In this document: piece by piece, positions 1 to 11,949 of the stretch | Layout: every line of letters starts with the position of its first letter | Position numbering within the stretch: position 1 is the stretch's first letter | Assembly: GCA_030278955.1 (NCBI GenBank) | Contig: JAOANR010000004.1 | Coordinates: forward strand, 1,488,001-1,552,000 | Length of the DNA stretch: 64,000 nucleotides | Source: Hygrophila difformis | Taxonomy: Eukaryota > Streptophyta > Magnoliopsida > Lamiales > Acanthaceae | Direction of reading: 5' to 3' | Program-made: the position numbers and the translations under genes | Notes under the pieces: generated by a model | The model's database searches: none | What the model was told of the DNA's origin: nothing | Seen by the model: the letters and a program-made list of their open reading frames with translations, nothing else

Positions 1-945
1 CTTTAATTAATAATTATTATAATATTATTGTTAATTCGAAAATAATAAATATTATAATATTACACACTATGAAATAATTAACCCTTAAAACCTTGTAATT
101 TTGAACCCTAAACCCTTAAAACCCTTACATACCCTAAACCCTTTAAACCCTAACATGTAAATCCTTTAATTAATAATTATTATAATATTATTGTTAATTC
201 GAAAATAATAAATATTATAATATTACACACTATGAAATAATTAACCCTTAAAACCTTGTAATTTTGAACCCTAAACCCTTAAAACCCTTACATACCCTAA
301 ACCCTTTAAACCCTAACATGTAAATCCTTTAATTAATAATTATTATAATATTATTGTTAATTCGAAAATAATAAATATTATAATATTACACACTATGAAA
401 TAATTAACCCTTAAAACCTTGTAATTTTGAACCCTAAACCCTTAAAACCCTTACATACCCTAAACCCTTTAAACCCTAACATGTAAATCCTTTAATTAAT
501 AATTATTATCATATTATTGTTAATTCGAAAATAATACTAAATATTATAATATTACACACTATGAAATAATTAACCCTTAAAACCTTGTAATTTTGAACCC
601 TAAACCCTTAAAACCCTTACATACCCTAAACCCTTTAAACCCTAACATGTAAATCCTTTAATTAATAATTATTATAATATTATTGTTAATTCGAAAATAA
701 TACTAAATATTATAATATTACACACTATGAAATATTTAACCCTTTAAACCCTTGTAATTTTGAACCCTAAACCCTTAAAACCCTTACATACCCTAAACCC
801 TTTAAACCCTAACATGTAAATCCTTTAATTAATAATTATTATAATATTATTGTTAATTCGAAAATAATAAATATGAGTATAATATTACACACTATGAAAT
901 ATTTAACCCTTTAAACCCTTGTAATTTTGAACCCTAAACCCTAAA
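1..945. repeat. Six-copy ~163-bp tandem repeat with telomere-like words
   Basis: Unit starts fall at about 1, 164, 327, 490, 656 and 823, so the first three periods are 163 bp and the next two 166 and 167 bp. Each unit has an AT-rich half (TTAATTAATAATTATTATAA) and a half full of CCCTAAA, CCCTTAAA and CCCTTTAAA words. Later units carry a small ACT insertion and the last decays before the Ulp1-type gene begins. The repeat runs off the left edge, so its length is unknown. It may be a subterminal repeat of the MULE or an older satellite next to it. Confidence 0.95.
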
Positions 946-2954
946 CCTTAAATATGAAACTATTAACCATTACTAAAGGAGGTTCTTAATCATTTTATAA
1001 ACATTAGGGAGATTGGTGGTTCGTGAGACCCAAGTGCCAAAATTCGTCCCCGCATTTGTTGTTATACACACGGCAGGCGACTGTTGTCCCCCTGATACAG
1101 AGCGTACTTGAGGAGGCGGATCCTGAGGGGTTGGCAGAGCTGCGGGGATCATGTTTGGGACACTATTTTCGCCCTGATTGGTGGCGTGGGTCTGTTTCTG
1201 GCCTTGCGCTGAACGAGCTTTTAGCGCGCGAGGTTGTATTCCATGAGCCGGTTGCCGACCCGCTCTGGACCACGGGGAGTGATGATTTCATAACCTTCAG
1301 GGTGGGCGACACATTCATTCAGTATGGGCGACATTAGCATGCCATGTATACGGGGCTCCGTTTTTCTCCGACTACGGATGTCGACATTTCTGGGCGTGTG
1401 TCGCTTCCATCGGATAGCGTTCGAATGCGGTACCGCCAGCTATTTAAGGCGAAGATACCGGTGTGGAGGAGAAAGTTTGAGAAGGAGCAGGCGTTCAGGT
1501 ATAACTTCTAATCACAATTTGATATAATAAGTATAAATTTCCTAACATGTATATGTTGTTCAGAGAAAGAAAAATATACTCCCTCCCTGATAGTAAACTT
1601 GTCCTTTTCCCGTCAGGGACCGGCCGGGCGATGTTCTGAAGGTTGCGAGGGTGCTGACCGCGTTCCATCTGGTGTTTGGGCATGATCCGCGAGCACGCCA
1701 GCCGGAGGATTGGATGTGGCGGTTGGTAGAGGACACAGAGGCATGGGAGCGGTTCCCTTGGGGACTTTTGTCATGGCAGGTCATGCGCGGATATATCAGA
1801 CAGTTCCCACGGTGTAGGTACAAACACCGTGACTCCGTGCACCTATACGGGCCCAGCTAAGCGATGTGGGTAAGTATGCCAACACAATCTAGTGTATATG
1901 TATATTAGGTTTTCCACATAGGTGCTAGTAAACCCCTAAACCCTTAAATTTGTGTTTTGTCAGATCTGGGCGGTTGAGTCGATCCCACCGCTTCGTACGT
2001 GGGCGAGGGGCAAGTATTGTGATGAGCCCGCTCTACAGCAGCCGCGGATGACACGATGGTTGTTCGATTCCAATTGGTCGCAGTACACATGGTCGCATGT
2101 GTACAACGTTCTGGTGAGTGTCATAATTTGTTGTTAACAATTATAAATCTTTATTATATGCAACCATACTGCTGTAACCCTTGATTACTGATTCATTATG
2201 CATGTTATGTGCAGGACCCTTATATTACTGAGGTTATGCTGCTGACCGAGGTTGAGCTGCGACAGCCTTATATGGCTGACACGGACGTCGTTGTCCCACG
2301 CAGCTTGGTCTGGATTCCGTTCATCAAGCGGAAGCGTGCGGCACCGTCAGGTGGCAAGGGCGGTAAGAAGAAGAAGTCCAAGAAGACTGCAGGTACGGAC
2401 CGGGAGCTTTCCCCCCAATCTGGATCGGACGATAGTCCATCCGGCAGTGACGCGCATGGAGTCGCCGACACCGAGCCGCAGTGTGCATCTGAGCCCGTGG
2501 ACCCTATCCCGGAGCACGACCCAGCCGGCCAGAGTGTACCACAGCAGGCACAGGACCAGGGCTATCAGGCATTGATCGCTGCGTTCACTGAGATCGTGGC
2601 ACAGTCCGAGCGACGCATTATCGACGACGCCGAGCGTCGGCACGCCGCGGCTGCCAGGCGGACGGAGGAGCTTATCGATTCGGCGGTGGAGCGCATGCGC
2701 GGTGAGGTTCAGCGGTCAGTGACCACATTCATACAGGGGTATATACGTGACCGCCGGGCGCCCACTCCAGGCCAGCAGGGGCATGCGAGAGTTGTCCGTG
2801 AGGGACATGGAGGATCATCGAGCCAGGACCAGGTGCGAGGTACCCCTGACGTTAGCGAGCGGGATCCACTACAGGAGGTACGGGAGGTCCCGCAGAGAGT
2901 GCCGCGTGTGTCGTCAGAGTCGTTAGACGTGAGCGGCTCACCATCACATGGGCC

Positions 2955-3469
2955 GACATATCCACACACCCCACAGACGTGCGCACCCCAGGCCACCTCC
3001 GAGGGCACAGTTCACACGGTGACACGACACCCAGGTTATTTTCCAAAACCTAAACACTTTTTTTATCAAGGGAGTCTACTTACGGTTGATCTTCATACCT
3101 GATATATGTTTAACACAATGTGCAGGTGATTCACCAAGGATTCACGCGACTGATTCACGCACGCCCCAGACCTGCGCCGACCCTGCCACATCTGAGCCTG
3201 AGGGGCCAGTTCCGACGCCAATACCTGACCCAGGTTTGATTGCGAAACTATTTATTTTTTCTGTAAACCCCAGGGCTGTTGTAGTCATTGATATGCATAC
3301 ATGATATATGTTTTCCACTAATGTCTAGGCGCATCCCCACGACCAGCGATCGATCCACGCGCGCCACAGACCGACGCGGACCCTGCCACTACTGAAAGGG
3401 CGGTTCACACGCCGATACCGGGCGAGACGGTTCCCGCGTCGAGTATACACCCGACCCACGGCCCCACAG
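2955..3469 (+). repeat. Tandemly repeated exon-intron modules in the Ulp1-gene linker
   Basis: The end of exon 4 and all of exons 5 and 6 encode diverged copies of one Pro/Thr-rich module, recognisable by TPQTCAPQATSE, TPQTCADPATSE and APQTDADPATTE. The introns between them also match around GATATATG(T)TTT. Exons 5 (108 nt) and 6 (141 nt) are multiples of three and both are flanked by phase-1 introns, so each can be gained or lost without a frameshift. This is the pattern left by tandem duplication of a symmetric exon. Confidence 0.8.
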
Positions 3470-3590
3470 GTATTACTATTTTGATTTCCCAGTATCACCA
3501 TCATTGTTTGATGTGTGACTCCAGACAATGAACATATAATCTTTTTTTTTATAGTGACACCCGACTCCCGACTGCACCCACAGCACGATG

Positions 3591-3595
3591 ATATT
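3591..3595. repeat. Target-site duplication ATATT, left copy (Athila copy 1)
   Basis: ATATT directly precedes the TG terminus of the element and recurs at 23612-23616 directly after its CA terminus. With one copy removed, the Ulp1-gene exon reads through in frame. Confidence 0.95.
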
Positions 3596-6494
3596 TGAAA
3601 CTTTTGACAAGTTTCGTTAACACGAGCTTTTTCTAAAATTATACCAGGTTAGATTTATTAAATGAAAAGCGTTATGATTCACGGGAAAGGGTTTAGGGAT
3701 ATATCAAGATTATTAGTCTTTTTATTACTCAAGTATGGTGCTTTGGTTTCAAATGGCGCTGTGGTCCTCTCTGTCATGAAATGTTGACAAATCTCATGGC
3801 ATAGCCGGGATAGGTTGACCTTCAGCCTGTCACACTGAGGATCCCCGGCAAATATGCCATGATACTTCTCATCAATTCTTGCCATAAGATTTCCTGCCAT
3901 GAAACTTTTGACTGGCTCCCACTACATGAGTATTTTCCGAAAAATCATGGTCCTGGTTTAGGTTTTATTTAATGAAACCAATTTATGATGGCGGTGTTGT
4001 GATTAGGGATATATTTATACGTAGTCATGTTTTTATTGCTCGTAGTTAAGAAACTGTGCTCCCGAAAGCGCACGGTGTCAAAAATTGCAGTAATTTATAG
4101 TAAGACCGGATCGTTCACTGGAGGATGTGCGATAGAAGCAGGGCCCACGTCGTTTTACTAGATTTTCCATTCGTATTGCTCAATAGGTTTGAAAGATGAT
4201 TAATATCTACTAACATGAATTTAAACTAGATCTTGAAAGCAGTTAAATTAATCTACAAAGCAAATAAATCTATTCTAGAAAGCGGATAAGAATTATTCTA
4301 GGAATGCAGTAAACATTATCTACGAAAGCAGGGAAAAGGTGCATTGTGCCAACCGTGAAGTTGAGTCACAATGTAGACAGAAAGGACAGGAAGAAAAGAA
4401 CGAAAATTGGACAAGAGCGAGATACAGCAATATTAAACTTCCATTTTCATACGCAGATCTTTGTTTGGGATAAATCTATCAGATAGCTAATTCTCATGCT
4501 CTCAATAAGGCTTTCCCTTTAACAGACAGGTACTTGCAATATGAGTTTACATGTTCTTAAGACAGCAAATTCTAAGATACCACAGATTCGTAACTGCCCT
4601 GGCCTGGGTGTGTTACTTCATCTGTGGTGGAAAAGCAACACCCGACACATCATTTATTGAAATGCCAAGTACCACTATCATTCTCCCATGTCACACCCAA
4701 AGTTTTGAATTCAGCCCTAAACTATCCCTTAACTGTCAATCCTAGTAGCAGTTACACAACTCTCAATACAACCGAGTGACCTCTAATGAAAGCGGTTAAA
4801 AGAAAGCGGCAAAGAAAGCATTTAAACCTATCGCTCGGAGGTTTTGAAAATCTGACCCTGGTAGTAAAAGACAGCTCCCCATCAGAATGAAGGAGTATGG
4901 ATCAAGAATTCCCGGCTCTCAGTGAACCACTAGTGTGTTCACTTCCTTACGGGTGATTATGAGATACAAACTAATGAAATGAACTAATAAATCAGTTCGT
5001 TCCGGATGCACTCACTCAGGACTCAAAAGTAGGCTTTGGCAGAAGAAGATAGCAGTTGAAAGAAAACTCAACCCTATCTTAGAAAATAACCAAGGCCTGG
5101 ATGATGTTCCTCTAAGATTATTTACTACACTGTATTTGAATCCAAGTGGACCCCATCTCGGTGTAGCACTTAATCTTACATTTCCATCAACCAGCAATTT
5201 TGGAAAATAATGGATTTGAAAGTCATTCCCTGTCAGGTACTAGACTCTCAGTTAAAACACAGACCCTTTCAGTCTAGGCGAGACCTAATCGCTGAATCTG
5301 CTTCTTAATTTCCCAAAATACAACCCTTGACAGAATATGAATTAGTCATAACTGAAGAATTTATCCCTTACTCAGATCCGGATTTTATAAAGAAGTTTTT
5401 GTTGGAAATTTATAAAACAATATCTGTTTAAGATCTAGACTTCTATTGTCCAAGGGAAGGATCCCAAAATAAGTACAGACCACAGTAGTATATAATATTA
5501 TCATGCATAAAGATATATGGAAGTGTAAAATTAATTGACCCAAAATATAAATGCGGGTCTAAACAGAAGGTGAAACACGGAATGAAGTGGTCAAGGGACC
5601 AAAGTAATGGCAGAATAATCAGGTGGACTGTAAACATCTACTGTCCAATTTCCTAATCACTCGGATGGAGCGAATTTAGACTGCTTAGACCCTATAATGG
5701 TGGTGTCAACACCAGTTGGGCCTCCATTGTCTGTGAATTCGGATAAAAACCTACATGCTTCCCTTCTATAATGATCATCAGTTGGCATTGACTGATGCCA
5801 CTGACTCCCAGTACGGATTGGGATTCAGGTTTGGAAATTAAGATAATAAAAATAAAACTGTATCTGGATGGGAGTCAGCCGAGCAGCTATTATAACCCCG
5901 GATAGGCGAACCGCCAAGGCTTCCACTGACAGCCATCCAGACCATGCAAAATAACAATTAGTAACTAATACCCAGAATACGAGCTAGTTATCCATGAGGG
6001 AGTACCCGCCAACATTAGTCTGATGTATTCTTTACTAATGATTCCACACAACACACAAAGACAAAATAAATAAGAAACAAAAGAAGATCCCTTGTATGAG
6101 AGACATTGGTTTCTCATGCAAGGTTGTGGATTAGGTCCACATGTGATGGTCTTAAATAATCCTTCCTACCATAATTAATTACAGTCCAGATTATCTGTTT
6201 AAGCCATCAGGATTTTGTTTATACAAGAATGTTTTAATGGCAATTGAACAAAGGTCCTTTAGTCATGATGATCATTGAAGTTTGATTATTGCTAATCTCA
6301 ATCTTTAATCATTAATGAGTCAAGGGTTCAATCAGTTAAGTGATGCAAATGGAGAATCAAAATTTGGGCAGCATAACACCCTATATTGCAATTCCAGAAT
6401 GTTACATCCTAACCCGTGGGGCTATGATGTGGGTGTTGCAATATAAAATAGGGAGAGAATGAAGTTTGTTTGAGATTAAATAGAGGGAGAGAAA

Positions 6495-7030
6495 TCCTTG
6501 TCGCGATATCATAAATTTTGTCGCGGACCGAGGTCCGCGACATGGACATCCCGACAAGTTTTTAGAATTTTTGGCAGCATAACGCCTCTTTGTCGCTATG
6601 TGAGATTTTGTCGCGGAACGTGGTTCCGCGACAAGAGTGACATCGCGACAAAGTGTTTTCAGAAAATTCCTAAAGCATTTGAACCCTTGTCGCTATGCAT
6701 GGAAATTTTGTCGCGGAATGTGGTTCCGCGACAAGGTGTTCCGCGACAAGGTGTTCAAAGATCAAGGAACATGGCATAATTTTTCTGTCTCAGAATGGGA
6801 TTTTGTCGCGGAACGTGGCTCCGCGACAAGATGATTCCGCGACAAGAAGCCATGAAGACAAAATGCAAGAGTTTGGCTCCTTTGTCGCTATGCATGGACA
6901 GTTTTGTCGCGGAACGTGGCTCCGCGACAAGGTATTCCGCGACAAAGGGTTTTAAATTATGGAGACAAGTGTCTTGAAACACCTTGGTCGCGGAACAGCC
7001 ATTTTGTCGCGGAACGTGGCTCCGCGCCAG
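6495..7030. repeat. Array of TTGTCGCGGAAC / GTTCCGCGACAA palindromes, large block (3' LTR, copy 1)
   Basis: About half a dozen near-perfect palindromes recur every 80-150 bp. The clearest, 6608-6634, has 12-nt arms TTGTCGCGGAAC and GTTCCGCGACAA around a GTG loop. Half-sites (TTGTCGCTATGC, GTTCCGCGACAAGG) lie between them, giving compound units of roughly 100 bp. The block is much richer in CpG than the AT-rich LTR around it. In RNA each palindrome would fold into a strong stem-loop. The motif lacks stop codons in most frames, so several overlapping spurious ORFs appear on both strands. Confidence 0.9.
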
Positions 7031-7693
7031 AAGGCGGTTGGCGCCCAAGGTGGTTCAGGACAAAAATCAGAAAAAGCAGAAATGAACAGTGGCATGCAAA
7101 CAGCGTGATCTCACCCTATTTCAGATCAAAAAGCTATTCTAAGCTAAAAATAAGCAAGAAACATTCAAAATAAGGAAGAACATGCTTAAACAAAAATAAC
7201 AAGGATGGGCAGAATATTAAAATAAAGCAGGAGTCCTAATCTAGGGTTTGATCACACATCCACACAACATTATCCATAATATGCCAACAGTAAACATAAA
7301 AATAACAAGATGGGGGTCAAATGACCCCAAAATGAAAAAGAAAGCATAAATCCATGGGGTGTGAGACCCATTTCATGATTTGGGACACAAATGATGAATG
7401 TTTTCCCATATTATTGAAGAGGTGTTGTTAATACCCATGATTTGGGTATTACAAACCCTAAAACAAGAGTTTAGAAACCAAAACATGGTATAAAAGTGGC
7501 TATCTAGATCACTGTGAACAGTAAAATACTAAGACAAACACTAAACTAAACTAAACTAAGGGCAATAATTAAATAATACAAGAAAATAAATCTAAGCTAC
7601 ACTACCTAAGAGAGAACTCCTACTGCCTTGCCTTCAAGAGAGCTCTACTCAACAAAATTCCAACCAACCCTCTGGCTCATGGGAGACACCTCA

Positions 7694-7702
7694 TATTTAT
7701 AG
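7694..7702 (-). promoter_or_regulatory. TATA box of the 3' LTR, copy 1
   Basis: CTATAAATA on the - strand, conserved in all four LTRs, about 0.63 kb from the U3 end. A transcript would start roughly 30 nt further along the element, leaving an R-U5 portion of about 4 kb. Confidence 0.6.
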
Positions 7703-7789
7703 AAGTGTAACCCTAAGCCCATGGGCCTTGATTCTAGCCCATTGTGTCTTAAGACATCACACACATCACAGCTTTGTCTCGGAGCATCA

Positions 7790-8010
7790 AGTTTGGTCGC
7801 GGAACACACTGCATGTGGCAAAGCTTCTCGACTGGGTCTTGTGTCTCTACTTGTGCATCTTGGTCGCGGAATGGACCTTTGTCGCGGGACAGGGCATCGC
7901 GACAAAGGTATCGCGCCAAGGGGCTTTGGCTGGTCTTCTCCTTCATCTGAGCTTGCTTGGTCGCGGAGTGTTCCTTTGTCGCGGAACCATGCATCGCGCC
8001 AAGGGGCTTC
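7790..8010. repeat. TCGCGGAA/TTCCGCGA motif array, small block (3' LTR, copy 1)
   Basis: Half-sites such as GGTCGCGGAA, TTTGTCGCGG, GCATCGCGACAA and GCATCGCGCCAAGG are spaced 20-60 bp apart. This block lies upstream of the TATA box in sense orientation, hence in U3. The palindromes are less regular than in the larger block. Confidence 0.8.
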
Positions 8011-8322
8011 CGCGACAAAGGTCTTCCTGGGCCTGCTGGATTGGGCCAGATGGGCCGAAAATATTCTTTTTGTGGGTTTTTCTATCTTTTTCCCATCTTT
8101 TTGTTTCCTTTTCTTTTTCTCATGCTTTTGGATTTTTCTAACATAAATATGTAATAAAATTACATATTTATGCCTTTTTCTTACCAGCTTATTATTTTTA
8201 CAATTATGCATAAATCAGTCCAATTCGACTGCTTTCTTACTTAATGTAAGACCGGAATGCGATCAAATGCCCGTTTAAGACACGGAAATGGATTGAAAAT
8301 AATGGTCATTTTTGGCCATTAT

Positions 8323-8338
8323 CAACATCCTCACATTT
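8323..8338 (-). promoter_or_regulatory. Polypurine tract region at the 3' LTR, copy 1
   Basis: In sense orientation AAATGTGAGGATGT lies directly before the TG that opens the 3' LTR, the place where the plus-strand primer must sit. The same 16-mer (with the following TG) recurs at 10724-10739 and 12604-12619. Confidence 0.7.
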
Positions 8339-9995
8339 AATACTGATCGTCCCCGAGCAGTCAGAGTCAATGTTCGTAAGAACACGGACTCTACATATTC
8401 AATTCATTTTCGTGGCTTCAAAAATATCATTCTTTTTGGATTGGGATAAGACAATCAAAAATTATAAGTATTGAATTCCCTTGATTGCAGTGTTTAATGA
8501 AATGATACTTGCTCACTATATCAGGCCTACAAATCAAACATTATTATCAATCCTTCATGAATATCATGTTTGAAAAATGCAAAGATTAGGGATGAGAATT
8601 AGAGGATGACATGAACATGTGTTAATAAGACAAAGCCTCACATATAGGAGAATCGGAAAATTTCACTCACTCTCAATTGGGGTTTAATCATGAACGCTCA
8701 AAATCAAATTTAATTAAATTATCCCATAAGCTTGCAACCAGACCAACTCGCCACCGGCTCATTTCTTCAAATCGAGATCACGAGGTCTTATTTAAGGGTT
8801 ATAACGGGGCGTACGGTTGTAACATTAGGTGGGAAAAGGGAATTATTGGGCTAAGAAGTGGCAAGAATTAATTCTATCATAACTTGGCATTTTTATCTGA
8901 AAATATATGATCATCAATATTTCTCTTTCTTTTTGATTTTCTTTTGCATGACATTAGACTATTGTCTAATTGCTTGTCATTTGCAATTTATTTGTGTTGA
9001 ATGACATTCAACTCTCTCTTTTTTTTTTTTTTTTTGAATCGGTTTATAGAATACCGATTTATAGTTTTCATTGATGATCAAAAATTGTAATGCCTTGATA
9101 GAATTCATCCTTGCACACTTGGGTTTGATTTTCTTGGTCTTTTTGTAAGGCTAGGAATAATATGAAGGGCTTCAAAGAAAAATTAGGCTTATAGGCTCAA
9201 AATGGTTAATCCTAAGGGGAAAATATTTTTGGGTTTGGATTTCAAACGAAGGCCAAAAATTTGGGTTCTCTAGGTGCCTCGATCATATACTCGATTTCGG
9301 GAATATGGCATGGTCTTGGATCGGTCCCAATTGCAAGTTCTAGTTTCCTTTAATCAAAATGATTCACACATCAAAGAAAATGAATGAGTAAAAGTGACTC
9401 ATGGCTCAAATCTCACAAGGTTGGGTTGATTCATGTCATACAATATTCTCAAATTTAATCCAAGCTTAGTTCTAACAACTTATTCAATCTAGATCTCTAA
9501 CATGCAGATTTATTACCCAATAAGCTGATCGCATCATTAAATTTTTATAGCTCAAAACCTCAGGAATTCATTTCATGCATGTTCTCAATTATATTATCCC
9601 AATTTGAAAGTCTGAAAATTTAATCATAAGCCTAAATTCAACCTGTGAATTTAGAGCAAGTTTATGCATATTTTTGCTGGTTATTTAATTGAAAGCAGTA
9701 AAAAGGCACTGCTGACATACTGAGTATGTCAACAGCATATTTTTGGCCTGACAGTCACTTATTCATCTCGGACTGTGCAGACATCTTTTCAAAGGAAAGC
9801 AGTAAAGAATTGTTCAGTGGTCTCAAAAGTTGAGATCCAATTTAGGGAAAGCAATAAATACAACCGAGGCAAGGGATTCTCGTGCAGTTAATACAAACCT
9901 GCACACACAAAGGAGGAATCCCTTGCAGATTACCACTACTAAAACGGAATTGAAATAAAGCAGGATAAAATAAACTAGGATTCGTCCTTCTTTCT
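8325..9995 (-). other. 3' non-coding region of Athila copy 1 between F-box gene and PPT
   Basis: No credible coding sequence is seen. The stretch holds a T17 tract at 9019-9035 (poly(A) in sense), a small inverted repeat GTTGAATG/CATTCAAC just left of it, and AT-rich unique sequence colinear with copy 2 (40111-41783). Confidence 0.7.
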
Positions 9996-10656
9996 TCAGG
10001 GCATGTATCGGAGCCAGAGGACGCAGCTGGAAAGCTCACAACGTAGGCACCAATCGCGGTTTCTCAGAGGTGCATGCCATCTTGGGCAGTAGACTCTGAC
10101 TCCTTGGCCTGCCCACAGTTGTGGGTTGTCTGGGTTGTCTGTTATCCAAGCGAGGACGTTGGTGGAAGTGTACCGAAAAACTGATCGATCGGTCACCATC
10201 CTGTCGATCATTCTGATCCCCTGCTCAACTTGGCTTTCATCCGTCTTACTCATAAGCATCAATCCGCGAGTGAAGATTGATGTCTTATGGTTGTCCTCAA
10301 GTCCCGGGCGTAGCAGTTCACAAGCGCGCTCCTCATTCCCCTCTGCAAATGCCCTGAGTGCTGGGATGAGCTGAAGATTGAAGTTTCCTGCCGCCGTGCA
10401 TATTCGCAGGAATCTCTCCTTCTGCCGACGGATCCTTACTTGCCATCTCTTCACAGTGGAGGTGTTAACCTCGCATCGCTTGTATACGATAGTAAGGTTC
10501 CCAGCATCCCTGAGCTTCTTGCATATCCGTTGTGCAGCAAACACCTCCCTGATTTCATCCTCTCCTATCCGGGAGAGAATTTCACCAAGGAGTTCGAGCG
10601 GTAGGTCCAGCAGCTTGGTTCCCTCTGGTGCAGGATTTGGAATGGGAGGATTATCC
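9996..10656 (-). CDS. F-box-like gene carried by Athila copy 1
   Basis: The open frame starts right after a splice-acceptor-like TTATCTTTTCAG (sense) at 10656 and ends with TGA at 9996-9998, about 219 codons with no in-frame ATG near its beginning. Residues about 17-55 read LDLPLELLGEILSRIG followed by AQRICKKLRDAG, an F-box pattern (LP..LL.EILSRI...R..CK), expected to bind the SKP1 subunit of an SCF ubiquitin ligase. The rest resembles plant F-box proteins of the At2g35280 type: a segment with AL.AFAEGNEERACELL and a Cys-rich C-terminus (CLRCELSSCVLW). The gene lies in sense between pol and the 3' LTR, where Athila relatives keep an env-like ORF; no signal peptide or transmembrane segment is present. 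It is intact and differs from the copy-2 version at about 10 of 183 compared residues. Function in the element is unknown. Confidence 0.75.
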
Positions 10657-10723
10657 CTGAAAAGATAAGAAGTGATGAATCCAATTTTTATATAATTTTC
10701 AAAAATTATTCAAGTTCAGAAAC

Positions 10724-10757
10724 CAACATCCTCACATTTAGAGCTTTGCTCTAGATG
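10724..10757 (-). repeat. Internal PPT-like copy on a hairpin (copy 1, upstream of F-box gene)
   Basis: CAACATCCTCACATTT on + is the complement of the PPT 16-mer. It overlaps a hairpin whose arms CTCACATTTAGAGC and GCTCTAGATGTGAG pair 13 of 14 positions around a TTT loop. The F-box exon begins about 70 bp further in the opposite, upstream direction on +, so the hairpin lies just 5' of the gene-bearing module's downstream neighbour in element order. Confidence 0.75.
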
Positions 10758-11949
10758 TGAGATTATTAAATTTCTGACTTGAATTTTAATTTAAAGCACA
10801 TTTAATAATATTTGGTTTTAAATGGGCTAAAGAGCCCAAAATAAAATAAAATTGGCCATTGGGCCTAAAATCTTTTTAATGGGCCATTGGGCCCAAAAGT
10901 TTTCAGTTTTATTAAACAAGTCCGAGACACTTGTTGGAAGTGGAATGAGACGGATAGATGGAAATGGAGTGCTCGAATATTGGAATGTGCAATGGATACG
11001 TGGCGGAACGGATCTGCTGTTTTTGGATAGCTTGGACTGTTTGGACAGTTTTAGCATCCAAAAATTTGCAAACACTATTTTTAATTTTTTTTTTAAAAAT
11101 GGTTGACTTGTTTTATTTAATAAAAGTGGGATGTGAGTGGTCCCATTTTTGATTTTTGAAAAGGATAGCAGTTAGGTGACAAAAATACTGCTATCTTACT
11201 CACACTAGTGTTCCATTGGGAACAAAAACTCAAGTCAAACATTAAACAAAAATAACTCTTTTTGTCTTTTTCTAAAAGGTTGCTTTTATTAAAAGTGGAA
11301 GCTTCCTATTGGGTGTTTGTACTATGTTTCCATAAACAAACAAACATTTATTCCCATGAGATTTCTAACATGAGAACAAATGTGCCCAAAGAGATCTTAC
11401 CTCTTTTATTACACCAACTCACACTGTGCACATCACATCAGGATCAATTAAACCAACAACATCAAGATATTCAAAACAATACCCAAATGTTCATCAGTTT
11501 GTTCTTTCCAGTTTTAAACCTTCAAAAACTTATCCATTACCAGTTTCAAATTGGGGTTTTAGGCGTTTCAAAATGATGCTCATAACCGAGAGCACTTTGA
11601 AAACTTCCTAAAATCTAAAGTTCAATGCACATATTAACCACACCAAGAACACAACAAAATAAAAAAAACAAAATAAAGGGGTCCGAATGGGTGCTATGAA
11701 CATGGCGAAAACAGGGTTTACCCTCTCCTCCTTGGCTCGGGTCTAGGCACGGGTCCAAGGTTTGGGAGGAGTCCATGAAATCGGTCCATAGTTTCCCCTT
11801 GGAAATGGAGTGCAAGAGTGCGAAGAACACGTGGTGTTCGTTCGGATGAGAGAAAAATGGGGGAAAAGAAGATGAAGAAGTTGGGGGAAGTTGAAATGGC
11901 AAGAGGAAGTGAAAAGAAACTGGAGGGGGTGGGGGGGTATAAATACTTG

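Larger units (their letters stand above)
1005..3595 (+). pseudogene. Ulp1-type MULE gene, 5' half (DUF1985-like domain and linker), interrupted
   Basis: Seven exons can be read with GT-AG introns and consistent phase: about 1008-1498, 1617-1869, 1964-2113, 2215-3034, 3126-3233, 3329-3469 and 3555-3595. Exons 1-3 encode a domain resembling DUF1985 of transposon Ulp1 proteins, with the hallmark stretches WMWRLVEDTEAWERFPWG and QIWAVESIPPLRTW. Exon 4 encodes a basic patch (GGKGGKKKKSKK), then an acidic, Ala/Arg-rich segment and a Pro/Thr-rich tail. Two in-frame stops, TAG at 1335-1337 and TAA at 1858-1860, break the otherwise open frame, so the gene was probably dead regardless of the insertion. 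The true start lies upstream of the first readable codons and was not found. The retrotransposon enters exon 7 at 3596 and the frame resumes at 23617. Confidence 0.85.
3596..8324 (-). repeat. 3' LTR of Athila copy 1 (4,729 bp)
   Basis: This is a near-identical direct repeat of 18882-23611, starting TGAAACTTTTGAC and ending GGCCATTATCA as read on +. In sense orientation it has about 0.6 kb of U3, a TATA box (TATTTATAG on +, 7694-7702) and about 4 kb downstream of it. It contains two blocks of TCGCGGAA palindromes (about 6495-7030 and 7790-8010). No coding sequence is evident; the short ORFs inside are by-products of the arrays and of chance. Confidence 0.97.

Noticed and set aside
1..945. True telomere
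   Set aside because: Heptamers are interrupted and embedded in a 163-bp unit with an AT-rich half. A telomere would be a plain run of CCCTAAA.
7645..8211. 188-residue open frame on - (and its near copy at 22932-23498)
   Set aside because: It lies within the LTR across the TCGCGGAA array and has Arg/Pro/Ser repeats from the motif. Overlapping frames on both strands are equally open, so it is a by-product of the array.
9996..10656. Envelope gene in the post-pol position
   Set aside because: The product has an F-box and lacks a signal peptide, fusion-like segment or transmembrane helix.
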